Shown: positions 35,526 to 47,059 of the stretch, piece after piece
Layout: the number at the start of each line of letters is the position of its first letter
Numbering within the stretch: position 1 is the first letter of the stretch
Source of the DNA: Isoetes taiwanensis
Lineage: Eukaryota > Streptophyta > Lycopodiopsida > Isoetales > Isoetaceae
DNA: 64,000 nt
Direction: 5' to 3'
Assembly: GCA_021234155.1 (NCBI GenBank)
Contig: JAJEKV010000072.1
Coordinates: 5,747,676-5,811,675 of the forward strand
Translations under genes and position numbers: made by a program
Notes under the pieces: model-generated
The model's input: only the letters and a program-made list of their open reading frames with translations
What the model was told of the DNA's origin: nothing
Databases searched by the model: none

Positions 35526-36353
35526 GCTCTGATACCACTTGATACAAACGGTTTACCTGTCTGCAAAACTTTCAAACACTGTTATTCAAACAACCTGGAA
35601 TCTCCAGAACTAGATCTCTCGGCACAACTTATCCACCCAACCGGGCTCTGATTTGCAAACACGGCAAATCTTAGCTCAAACTCCTCCCAATTCTGAGAGT
35701 CTGCTAACCAGCTGGATAACCTCTCTGGAATTTTCTGGAATTCTCTAGAGCTAATGGGAACACTTAATTCAACTACACTTTATCAAAAGATTTACTGTAG
35801 ACAGACTTCTATCACATGCTAGATTCTTTCAGATGCTTTAGATTCTTTTAGATGCTTCAATTCAACAGATCCGATTCATTTATAATACTCTAAAAGGCAT
35901 GTTAGTCTAAATCTGGGTTTACCTTTTCTTCTTATGCTAATTACGACTGCCTTTTTTATCAATTCGGCCTGCTTCAAGGCCCCAGGAACTAATTTCAGCC
36001 ACATCTGACCTTTTTCTGCTATTCTTAACAGTTCCGGATGCCCTTTTCCGGCAATCCGGCCTGGTCCGCTGATCCAATAACCATTTTTGTACAGTTTGCC
36101 CCTTTTTTACAACAAAGGACTCGGTTTTCAATTTTGTTTGTTTACATGCTTCGTTGTTTTTATCTAATCTGTTAACTCGATTCCAATAGTTCCTTTTAGT
36201 TTAAGATATTTGACTTTTCAATGGTTCCCTTATTAAAAGTGCAATTTAAAAACACCTAAGGCTATACGATCAAAGTTAATAAAAGACCCTTGCCTCTGTG
36301 TTTGTTTCTGCAAATCCTTCTCTGAGCCACGCCCCCAAGCTAGTGCCGTATCA
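35526..36353 (-). mobile_element. LTR remnant with tRNA-Met primer-binding site
   Basis: On the minus strand the 12-mer TGGTATCAGAGC (35526-35537) is the initiator-Met tRNA primer-binding site used by most plant LTR retrotransposons. It lies two bases after an LTR running 36353 to 35540, which begins TGATAC and ends GTATCA. The unit is 814 bp. No second LTR or pol sequence was found to its left, so it is a fragment nested inside the CACTA element. Confidence 0.6.
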
Positions 36354-36889
36354 CCTATTGGGTAAGTCGGAAGTACTCGTAAGGCAGACCTTTTGGCACC
36401 TTGCGTTTTCATATGGGTGCCAAGGCTAAGAAGCCTGCGGCATCACCAAGTCAGGGTGATACAATTGAATATGAAGGTGACTCTCAAAATAAGGCTAGGG
36501 TGCACAAACTCGACGAGTACAAGATCGGGTAGGGGTATGTAAAAATTAAGATAATCCGTAAGTACATCTACGGAAGGGGGCGTGGAAACTGGCCTTTTCT
36601 ATTTACATATATAGGGGTTTTCCACCTCTAAAAAGTCGTATACAGGGGTTTTATGTTGACCCTTTGCATGCAAATGAGGTATCCCCATATGCCTAGGTGA
36701 AATCCCTGGGATATAAATACAAATAATGTCTAATGATATTTTTGTAAGTTTAGAATATTAGCATTCGAAAACGTATCAGTCTAAAATAACAAATAATATA
36801 ACTATTTGCTAGGATTTTGTTCATCATATTACATAGTGGCAAACTTAGCCCTTTCTACATCAAGATATTTAAGTATTTCTACTTTGCAA

Positions 36890-37270
36890 TGTTACGACAT
36901 TGACACTTTCTTGATGACATAAACCTTTTACAAATGATGACAAAAAAGATATAACAAATATTGACACAACCGTGTATCAAAGTTGACTCAAAGCCTTAGC
37001 ATGAATGACATTGTAACTGCCACAAAACTATTGACATGTTTGACTCTAAAATATGTCACAAACCTTACACAATACATGACACAATTAGCACTATAAAACT
37101 AACATAAAATTATCAAAAACTTGAAACAAATCTTTCAAAAAAATGACGTTATAGCTGACACAATTATAATGACATAAGTTTTGACGCAATGAGATAAATT
37201 TGTGTCACTTTCAAGCTTGTGACACAAATTTGACAAACCTTAAAATGTAGTGACGCAGAGTTTGACGCAA
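36890..37270. repeat. right subterminal repeats of the CACTA element
   Basis: More than fifteen TGACACAA/TGACATAA/TTTGACGCAA-type motifs, mostly in the orientation opposite to the left end. They mirror the left subterminal region and support the element boundaries. Confidence 0.7.
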
Positions 37271-39532
37271 AAGGACTATCCTCTTGTAGTGTCTATCCCA
37301 TATCGTATTTATACTGCTTATTTTTTGTAATATTGATGACCCTTCTTGTATAAATACAAATTTAACTTAACACATCGCATACCCCTTATCATATAAATAC
37401 GAAGATGTTAATAGAGAAGATATATTAAAATGAGATGTTAAGAACATTTGTTCCAGTATAAGTATTTCTTAAAAAGGTACAAGGTAACACAAAAACTTTT
37501 GTGGACAATCTACCAAACTCCTAGTCACAATATACCACTTGATATGTCTTTGTAATAGAGCAATCTGAAATGCCAGAAACATACATACATTTCAAGTCAA
37601 TTTGAAATAAATAAGGCAATATTATAACAGTTTGAAAAATCAAAACTTACATCTTATATAGAGTGCATAGCGCAACTCTATCCAAGCTTTTGCTTCCCTT
37701 TCATCCCTGCAAGATATGTGAAATAATTAACAAATGAATTTACTTTATCAAACATGTTAGACACATACCATCTATGGTTGCGCCATTCACAAACTTATCA
37801 AGCTGGAACCTATCATTCACATCCAACTTATATTTATCTGTGTTTGGGTCATATGTCAAACATACAAGTGAGATGATCGATTCAAGTTCTATAACTTGAT
37901 TATCGGTCAAGTCATAAGTGAACCATGTGCAACCCGGCGTCAATTTTTCATGTTCAGCATACCAAGCAAGATTAAAATGTACATTGTATGTTGGTCTATC
38001 GCTCAAATCAATAGGTTCTCTACTCTCTTTCCATATATTACCCACTTTTCGTCTCATGCTCAGCACCCTACCTATGTACCAACCCTTCTGTGTAATCCTG
38101 CTTGCACATGTTTGCTTTCCTTTTCTAACTGAACGTTTTCCTTTTTTTATACTCACATCTTCTTCAGGATCTACGTCAAAGAGCACAGCACAATCCGAAC
38201 CAATTCCTATTGAGGTCACTGCATTTATTTTCTTTTTGGATGACGTCAAATATGCTTGACTTTTCACCTTAGTTAATCTATCCTTAGAAAGCCAAGGATT
38301 ATAATTCAATTGGCTCACCAAAGTGGACTTACAAATCTGTTTTCCATCTATATTCACTCTATAATCAATCTTCATATCATTAGGGAACTCTGTCTCATCC
38401 AACATCTCATCAAACACATGCCTTAGCTCTGATTCTGCAGCCACCTCTTCACTCTCTTCAATGTCATAATGATCACAAGTTCTATACTTGTCTCCACAAT
38501 ATCTGTCTCATCCCCTATATGGTTGCTCTCCAACTGTGTATAATAATCAGGATGAAAGTAATCCTCATATACCCAAGGCATATCCCACCAATTCCTTCCA
38601 TTTTTTTTACTGCATACAATTCCAACTGCACTGCACAATTCTTGAGCAATTGAAAATCCTTCTTTTAAAGCATCCACTAACTTGGAATTTGTGCTTATAA
38701 GCTCATAATTGGAGAGATCACAAACTATTTCCTTTCCATCCATGTCAACTTTCTTTTCTAGCTCTTGCCAAATATGTTCCTGTTTTGCATGTGCCTTTGG
38801 GAAAAGCAACTCTGACAAACTCTGAAATTCAGCTACACGATTCAATGCACTTGAACTCTCTAGCAAGTCTGCTCCACTATAACATCTTTCATTTCTCACC
38901 ATACCTCCAATTTTGGAAAAGAAATTTTCACAAACATCAGAGCTTGTAGATTCTAATCACAGCGAGATGCCCAAAATTGTCTCTAAAATATGTAATCAAT
39001 AGCACAACATAGTGGCACGAGATCTGAATGTCCATAAAAGTTTGTTGACTAACAAAATTTTTGGATATACAGTGTTGATCATGATCTATTAGCCACAACC
39101 TCCATAACCTAACACATATATTAGTTCATGTCAATTGGCTATGTTATTTGCTTCCTTAAAAATAACATGGAAAACGCTAAATATGTATTCAAAAATACCT
39201 GAAGAAAAAGAGACAGTTGAAGCAGCTTTAACTCGATCACGCAAACCCATGGTAGGTGATAGAAAGATGTCAATATACAATGCCACCACTGAAAGATATG
39301 TTTATGTACCTAGGGTTCTCATTGGTGGGCCATTCAAACCATTACGAAGCTTTTGTAGACGCATTTGTACTTTCCTAGATGCAATGCGTTGGGCTGCTCT
39401 CCAATTCTGCCTGTCTTTTCTTTCCACATCATTCAACTCTAATCCATGTTCACCTTGACAATTATCAAAAACATGCCAGACATCATTCAAAGTTACAAGG
39501 TCATTCTGTCTACCTCCATTTCTGATCATTAC

Positions 39533-42500
39533 CCTCAGGTTTTGTCCAGGGTGCGGTTGCCTCTTGGCCCTCTCGGACGGTGTTCCGTTTGAACACCCGG
39601 CTTCTGGCTGATGCGGATTTCTCGGCCCAGTGCCAGGAGTTGTGGCTTGATACCTTTTCATCTCTGAAGGGTATGTCTGGTATGGTGACTGCGTTTGGCG
39701 GTGAAGCATTTTGCAAAAGGTCTTTGGTAGGCGGCGTGTGCGGCAGAGCGGCTGGGAGTTGCATAGTCTCTATCGGGGAGTTGGAGAAGATCGGTATGAC
39801 CTTCCGATGGCATTAGGGAGAATGCACGGTGTTGCGGCGTATTGTTGCTCTCGGGCGAGGTTAAAAAGTCACGAGGGGCGTGTGAAGGCGGCCCTTACTC
39901 GGTTGAAGGAGGGGGACACAAGTTCATCGGTGTTCTTCAGAGCAGCTAGACAACGGCGATATGCAGCATCTATGGCGTCCCTTGCTTTGCCTGATGGCCA
40001 GACTTTGGAGGATCCCGCTGATTTGCAGAGGTATGTGCATGCTCATTTCTCGGGGTTTTTGGCGGCGACTCTTCCCTATGAGTAGGAGATGCGAGGGAGC
40101 TTGTTTTGGGGTACGTTAAGCCATCTATTCCGCCTCACCAGCGTGAGAGCTTGGGCGAGGAGCTCTCGGAGAGGATTTTAGCGGAGGCATGTATGTGCAT
40201 GGCCAAGGATAAATGCACGGGCTGGATGGCATCCCCGTGGAGTTCTTTTAGACTTATTGGGAGTGGGCTGGTGAGTCCGTGGTACGGGTATATCTTGAAT
40301 TGTCTGCAGTCTTCTCAAATGGATAGGATCTTGAATACGCATGCATTTCCTTGATTCCTAAGGTTAAGCGACCTTCTACTATTAAATGATTGGAGGCCTA
40401 TATCCTTGTTGTCCTCGTGTATAAGATTATTGCGAAAGCCCTAGCGGAGAAGTTGAAGCGGTGTTGACTTCTTCCATTAGTAAGGTGCGAACCGGGTTTG
40501 TTCTGGGAGGAACATTTTGACTAATGTTGCCGCAGCCTTATGAGGGCCTTTATTGGGCGGGGAAAACAGGTCAAGGCATTGCCTATCTTAAGCTTGACTT
40601 TGCCAAAGCTTACGATAGTGTCCGTTGGGAGTTCTTATGCGCCATGATGTTAGCGTTGGGCGTGGTCCACGCTTCAGAGAGCGACCATGAAGTCGCATAG
40701 GTCAAGACGGGCTACGGTGGTGTGCGGGATGAACCCTCCGCCTTTTTCTCCTTAGGCGAGGGGTGCGCCGGGGGTGCCCTTTGGTGCCGTTTTTGTTTTT
40801 ACGATTGTGGCGAGACCTTGTCTCGATTGTTTTGGGCTGCAGTGGAGGAGGGGGTGGTGGATGGGCTTCTGGATGCGGGATGGTAGTCGCCAGATTATTA
40901 ACCGGCCGGGCCCGATGACACTTTCCTCTTCTTGGTGGCGTAAGAGAGGAATTTTTGCGGAATGTGAAGGGTTTTGTGGATACTTTCTCCTTGGCCTCGG
41001 GCATTCTTCCGAATTGGGGTAAATGCTCGCATTATGGGCCCAGTGACACCGCCTCCCCTTGTTTGGCTCTATTCCCTTGGAAGGTGCTTCCTGTGTAATG
41101 TGTGTACTAAGTTGTTGGGTATTCCCTTTGGAGGGATGTTTCCATGGGGAGGGTGTGGGATGAGGTTTTGCGGGGTTGCGTAAAACACCTCAATTGGTGG
41201 AAGGGTAGCAAGTTGTCCATGGCAGTTAGGATCACTATTGCCAAGTCGGTACTTTGTAGCACTCATGTGTATCAAACATCTGCGATGTTAGCTCCCCGAG
41301 GGTAAGATACACGGGCTTTGGATAAGATTGTTCGAAATTTTGTGTGGGGCGGGGATGATGAAGGGCGGTTGTTAAAGTGGCTTGGTGGAAGTGTCTCGCC
41401 CGGGGGAGGATGGGGGCTTGGCCATTCGGATTTAGCAATCGCATAGTAAGGTGTTGGTCTCTAAGTTTGTTTGGAGCGCTCGCAGAGGATGGAGCATCTT
41501 CTCCCAATGCGCAATTTGTTGTTGCGATTTCTTAGCCATTGTGTGGCATTTGGGAAACCGTCTGCATGTGGAGTTGCCCCGGGCAATCGTTGTATGGTCT
41601 CAGGCCTTTCCCACATGCATCCCCTTTTCTCACGGGGGGTGTTGCGGGCTTGGGATTATGTGCGTGTGCTCTTCCCGGCTAGATTATGCCTCGGTTTATC
41701 ACCACTCTTTCTCCTTTCTTATGGGTTCCTCTACCCCTGCGCAAGACTTGCCCTTGGTCGCCATGCATGCTCTGTTGAGGAGTTCGTTGGAGGCGGTAGC
41801 TGGCTCACCTTGGAGGATTGGTATTGGGGTGGTCAGCTAGCTTCGTGGGAGTTCTTTTTCGAGCTCGCCACCTGAAGGGCGTGTGGACAGGGCTATCACG
41901 GGAACAAGTGGCGGGGAGTATTCCGCTACACATACCTATAGTCCCTCAGGATGATGTGGTAGTGCAGGTTTGGAAGGTTCATCCAGATGTTGTGTCTTCT
42001 TGTTTTGTATGGTCTTGTTACCGGGTGTTGGCTATTCATGACACTCTGCCCCCTTCAGGCAAGTGGTCGCTGCAGCTTCTGGGTTCTCGATGGCGCTCGG
42101 TTTGGACGTGGACATGGAGCTCACTTCCCTCGCCGAAGGTTAGGGTGCTTCTGTGGCAGGTGGTGCACCGCTGTATCAGGGTGAATGTCCTTGTGAGTCA
42201 GTTTAGGCTGGGTGTGAGCCCTCTTTGCCCTTGTTGTGGCCTTCATCGTGAGACTGTGGAGCATTGTCTTGTTTTATGCCCTCACTTGCAGGCTGCCTGG
42301 GATTGGGTCAGGGCTCTATTTCAGGTGAGATTGACTAGCCAGCAGTTGCTGCTTCATGTGTATCCTGGTGCTTGGCCGCTCTTGCGGCAGCAAGCCTTGC
42401 ATCTGTGCGTGGCTTGGTTGGTGTGGATGATTTGGAAGCGGCGGCGGTTGTGGATCTTTCAGGGGATTCAGCAGCCTGCAGCCTCTCTGATTCCTCGACT

Positions 42501-42756
42501 CAGGTACAAGCTATTTCAAAGCTTTCTGGTGTTCCGGGATTAGTAGAGCGGAAGTTTGCCATTTGGCAGGACTTCTTGGGTGTTGTAGATGGTGATGGTC
42601 AGTTTGTACAACAGTAGACTTGAAGTTCTTTTGTGAGTTTGTTGTGGAGTGTCGAGGTATCACTGTCTCTTTGGGGCAGTTCTCCTTCCTCCTCACTTGC
42701 TTTGTAACATTACCATTCTTTTAATATATTGATGACACAGTTCTTCAAAAAAAAAA
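39533..42756 (+). mobile_element. L1-type LINE, 5'-truncated, inserted in transposase copy 2
   Basis: ORF2 remnants include the pre-RT linker (VKAALTRLKEGDTSSSVFFR, 39877-39936), RT block YLKLDFAKAYDSVRWEF (40584-40634), the catalytic block as PDDT instead of ADDT (about 40910), and a C-terminal zf-RVT domain (SPLCPCCGLHRETVEHCLVL, 42217-42276). The endonuclease is missing. A polyadenine tail (42747-42756) ends the unit. ATTAC flanks both sides (39528-39532 and 42757-42761) as a 5-bp target duplication. It is broken by many frameshifts and stops. Confidence 0.85.
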
Positions 42757-44256
42757 ATTACAACGTCATCTCCAAAGTATAGTCTCCTTGATGCATTATC
42801 CATTGGGTTTATGAGTTTTCTTCCATTATGAATGGAATCCTGATCATGCAACCCATATATGCTTCCATCTTCCCTTATACTTGCATTGAAAATCATTCCT
42901 TCCCATGGTATGGCATAGCAACAATTCTTGCCTTTATGTGATGTGTAATCTTGGATCATGCAAGCTCTATGTCTTGCATCCCCGTCAGATGCATGTTCTA
43001 TTAGTGGCCCTATTATGGATCTTAGATGAACATCCCATAATCTTAATATCTCCTGCCATTGAGATCTCACATGAGTGTGGTCAAACCTATTGCAAGTCAA
43101 TTGGACTACCAAAACTAGCTTTGGCAACTTCACATGTAAAGGGTTAACTATAAGAACTCGTGCATAATGTGCAATGACATTCTTTTCAAAAGCTTGAACA
43201 ATGTTATTATAGCCTACATCACTGGAGCCAACATATACAACAAATGATGCGTCGCACTTGTGGTTTTCCTTGTTACCACAAAAACCAATCAAGCAATCAT
43301 CTCTAGCAAGCCAATGAATTGATTGCTTGACCACAGTCTCATCCTCGGCTACTATTACTGGTACACTGCCCTGTGACAACTGTAATTTGTGCATATGTTT
43401 CATGTATGTCTTTGCAAGATGAATAAAAGTTTGTTCTTGTATGCCAAGCTTATAGACAAAACTTTTTCTTGTAGATCTTCGGGTCGTAGAAATGCTTGGA
43501 CCAGCAAAATTGATGGACAAGAAATTATGCATCCTAGTGCCTCCCCATATTTTAATTGTCTCAAAAAGTGCCTTTATAGTGTCCGTGTATCTTTTGCTCT
43601 GACCTGGCCGAATGATATTCCGTGCAATATCTGTAAGAAAAGTCCACAACCCTTGCCTCCCATCAAACTTACCTAGACGATATGGCAGAACTTTTGCACA
43701 TCTTTACGGTTCATAGATTCTGCCAAAGTCCCATGCAAAGATCTTGACCGCATTGAAAGTGCAAGAGCTCTTTGTTTACTGAACCATAACTCTCTCTTTA
43801 ACTTCCTTACCTCCACCCTTGCCTTTCTAGCTAATTTGGCTATTTCAGTATTTGTCAAATACTCTACTCTTATCCCTGTCTCTGTGCTTCTCGTACCCCT
43901 TGCCTGTTTACCTTCATGCTGTCTTTGAACCCTCATGTGAAAATCCATTTCCTTGGGAATGGAGGCACAAAATGAGCATTGCAAATTCTCGAAACACTTT
44001 CCATCATTTGAAATCCTTGTACAATTGACATGCCTAAATGTCCCTTTAATTTCAATAATTTCTCCTTTATATTCAAGTCTGCCCTCCAACTTAGGCTCAC
44101 AATACCATTTATTTCCAGCTTTGGATTCGTCTAAGAATGGTCTTAAATCTCTCACAGTGTTGCCGTAACGATATTTCATTTGGTAGAATCCCCAACATAA
44201 ATATGATAAACATGGTGACTCTGAAAAGCATAGAATAGGCTACCATTCTAGAATAT

Positions 44257-44806
44257 CATTAGGGTTTTCTTGAGATTAAAAAAGGGCCTTCAAAACGTGC
44301 CAACTAAGCCAAATGAAGATAAATGAACTACCAATCAGAAATCAGAGCCTGACGGGTCCAGTCAGCAAAACTGTTATAACTAACTTACTGGATCACATTT
44401 TCTCACATAACTGTTGGTAGAAAAGTCCAAATGAGCTCTCGTTTAGTGCAATAGATATATCTCATTGAGATCTTTCCAACCTTAGGTGCTTTGCACATAT
44501 TTTAACCACTTACGATTGTCAAAACTCGGAAAAATATGGGTTTTACCATTTTTTACTATCCTACGGGTCTAAAAGATATGCAAACCACACAAGATCGGAA
44601 AGATCTCAATGAGATCTATCTATTGCACTAAACAAGAGCTCATTTGGACATTTCTATCAACACTTATGCTAGAAAATGTGATCCAGTGAGTTAGTTATAA
44701 CTATTTTGCTGACTGGATTATCAGTTCTATTTTCTGATTGGTAGATCATATAGCTTAGTCAGCAGTTCTTAGAAGGCCCTTTTATGATCTCAAGAAATCC
44801 CTAATG
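44257..44806. mobile_element. 550-bp foldback element in intron 2 of copy 2
   Basis: Arms of about 230 bp pair imperfectly across the unit. The outer ends are CATTAGGG(T/A)TTTCTTGAGAT, then AAAAGGGCCTTC. The inner arms share AAACTGTTATAACTAACT.ACTGGATCACATTTT, CCAAATGAGCTC and AGATATATCTCATTGAGATCTTTCC. The element fills most of the 641-bp intron 2 (44221-44861). No clear target duplication is visible. It has no ORF, so it would be a non-autonomous foldback MITE. Confidence 0.75.
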
Positions 44807-44861
44807 TCCTTGTAAACTTGCAAATATACTTAAAAATATTGCGAAATGTTAGTAGACTTAC

Positions 44862-44906
44862 GAGTTCTTGAAGTCGACCCCACTTCCTTTGTTTCAGATG
44901 AAGCAC
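44862..44906 (-). other. 45-bp exon 2 of transposase copy 2
   Basis: The acceptor AACATGCAG| precedes GTGCTTCATC and the donor |GTAAGTC follows AGAACTC. The 15 codons (ASSETKEVGSTSRT) keep the phase set by exon 1 (CGA-G|) and hand it to exon 3 (C|AG). The intron 1 donor is GAG|GTACAA at 45987 and the exon 3 acceptor is TTTTCAG at 44221. Confidence 0.65.
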
Positions 44907-45206
44907 CTGCATGTTATTCCAAAATGTTAAATGAAGCTCAAAAACCTACTCCAAGTATGAAAGAGCAGAACCTGAAGTTTTTATGTCATGCTATTTGAGT
45001 TAGTGATTCGTATTGATTATGAATATGCGTAGTGACAACTTGGAAGGGCCCATGTCCCATGCATAGTTAAACTCCTACTTCCTACATGAGGATGTGTTTC
45101 ACTGTTTACACCTATTTTGTTCTCATTCCTTAAACCCCTTGGGCAAGTTAATTCCCTTAAAAATGAAAACCCTTAGAAAGTAGAATCTTCAGAGATAGAT
45201 ACATGT

Positions 45207-45307
45207 GCCGGATTGGACACAGGAGTGCGGGATTGGACACAGGAGTGCCGGATTGGATGGGTTAAACTACTACCTGTCGGATTGGACAGACCTGGAGTGC
45301 CAGATTG
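45207..45307. repeat. short tandem repeat around CCGGATTGGACA
   Basis: The phrase GGATTGGACACAGGAGTGC occurs twice in a row (45210, 45230). Two looser copies (GGATTGGATGGG, GGATTGGACAGACCTGGAGTGC) follow. It lies in intron 1 of transposase copy 2. Confidence 0.75.
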
Positions 45308-45447
45308 TGGTGGTCGGACCAGGCCTGGTACCATCTAAAACTGTATAATTGATGCACAGACTTTATTAGCCGTAGTAAACATTAAATGCCATTGAAATAA
45401 AATCTTGTAAACGGATTGGACAAACTTGTTGGGTTAAACTTGTTTAC

Positions 45448-45565
45448 TACTGAAATATGCCAGACGTTAAACCTCTCGTTAAATATGCCACTGAAATATG
45501 CCACTGAAATACGCCAGACGTTAAACCTCTAGTTAAATATGCCACTGAAATAAACCTCTGAAATA
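45448..45565. repeat. interspersed repeat of TGAAATATGCCA / GACGTTAAACCTCT
   Basis: A block of ACTGAAATATGCCAGACGTT, then AAACCTCTCGTTAAATATGC, is repeated with the unit CACTGAAATATGC inserted once or twice. Also within intron 1 of copy 2. Confidence 0.75.
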
Positions 45566-47059
45566 AATCAAGTAAACAGACATATGGACCTCTTTAGAAT
45601 GTGCATGCAATCATAAACAAGAACTCTAGATCAAGGACTTTGATATGATTGCATTCATACCTTTAGTGGTTGTTGTAAAAAATTGAATAGTTCAGAAACC
45701 ACCTTATAATCTTCCAAGTGCTAGAAACTCTGGACTAGGATCGACAAAACTAAACCAAGCAGAGCTTACCAAGTAAACCAAGTAAACCAAGTATATCACA
45801 GACATGGATCAACCACAGTAAATCTGAATACTTTTGCTTTGCAGCCATCAATACACAGACATTTAGCATTTAGCAGCCACAACATAAAACTATAATCTGT
45901 TTATGCATAAAATACAGAAGCATACAGTTCAATTCGTTCATGAAAATTCTAACTCAATCTGTTCATGCATGTTATAACAAATTGTACCTCGTGTAACGAA
46001 AGAAAACAAATTGAGTTGCTTTGGGTCTGCTACATCCTTCCTTGGACGACCACCAACATTATTTCCTTCCTTCTTTTTGATCTTTGCACTTCTGACATGC
46101 CTGGATGACTTGATGTGCTCTTTTAAATTGAAACAAAGATCACCAGCACGTGGAAACAATGCCAAAGTCTTCAAACATACTTGGCAAATTATGTTTATGT
46201 CACTCAAATTTGCATAACCATTTACCGTAGCTTCATAGAGCTCAAAAGGAACACCGGTTTCCTCAACAACCTTAGCTACTTCCATCGACAAACATGAATC
46301 CACCTCAGCTTTGTTTTTTTCTTGGATGCTCTCAGCTCCAGAGTTACTTTCTGAACAAACATTCTTGTCTGCGTTTTGGTGCTTGCGCTCATAATTTTCA
46401 ACATGAGATCTAGTCTTACAATGATGTTTTACAAAATTATAAATTGTGTCATGATTACCTTTTCCATACTGCATATCATACTCTATGCACCAAACATAGA
46501 ATTTGGCCTGTCCATTCACATCAGCAGACATTATCTCACAATGATCTTTCCTACCATGATTCCAATAATTATCGGTCATCTTTTGATTCAAGTCTCTTTG
46601 CCATTTAATAACCTGTGCCTTTCTCGCTAGCTTGCTTTGTAATCTGCTCTCAACTTTAACATGACCACTACTAGCATCAACCGCCTTATTAACTTCCTCT
46701 ACGTCGTCTCCATCTCCTTCATCCTTGACCTCTATTATATCTGATTTTCTGCTCTCAGGCTGCAACAAAACAAGAGACTCATCTATAGTTGGCTTCACCC
46801 TTTTCTCCATTTGATAATCTACGAATTTGACATGTATCTCATCCCCATCGAAAGTGTACTTCTGTTCTTGCTTTGGCGACAACTGCAATCCTCTGTCGCC
46901 AAGGAAAACCCAACTACAGTCTTCAAGTAATTGCAGCTCATCGCTCTCAATCTCTTGCCGCAGCTCAGCATATGTTGCTCCTTCGCGTATCTTGATAAAT
47001 CCAACTTCTACGCTGTCGCCTCCATTTGCCAGGTAAATGTAAGTTGTTTTGTGATGCAT

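Larger units (their letters stand above)
30861..37291. mobile_element. complete CACTA (En/Spm-type) element, non-autonomous
   Basis: The left terminus is CACTACAACAGAATATGG; the right terminus is CTATCCTCTTGTAGTG, i.e. CACTACAAGAGGATAG inverted. Directly outside lie TCT (30858-30860) and TCT (37292-37294), the 3-bp target duplication expected of CACTA elements. Subterminal regions are dense in TGACACAA/TGACGCAA motifs on both sides. No TnpD-type transposase is encoded. The 6.4-kb interior carries a captured gene fragment and an LTR remnant, so mobility would need a transposase supplied elsewhere. Confidence 0.85.
37740..47059 (-). pseudogene. transposase-family copy 2, multi-exon, split by a LINE
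   Basis: Exon 1 (47059-45988) starts MHHKTTYIYLANGGDSVEVG with a ubiquitin-like fold candidate, then an acidic stretch, two zinc-finger-like segments (WC...C...HCKTRSH; CQVCL...H...H) and a basic tail. Exon 2 (44906-44862) and exon 3 (from 44220) join in phase, giving SPCLSYLCWGFYQMKYRYGN. The core has IVAEDETVV and EHASDGDARHR, plausible catalytic acids of a DDE-type fold, then DQDSIHNGRKL. A LINE (39533-42756) interrupts the gene; across it the frame is continuous once the LINE and one 5-bp duplication are ignored. Breaks: frameshifts near 43690, 39200 and 38450, and a TAA near 39300. The 3' half matches copy 1. Confidence 0.75.
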
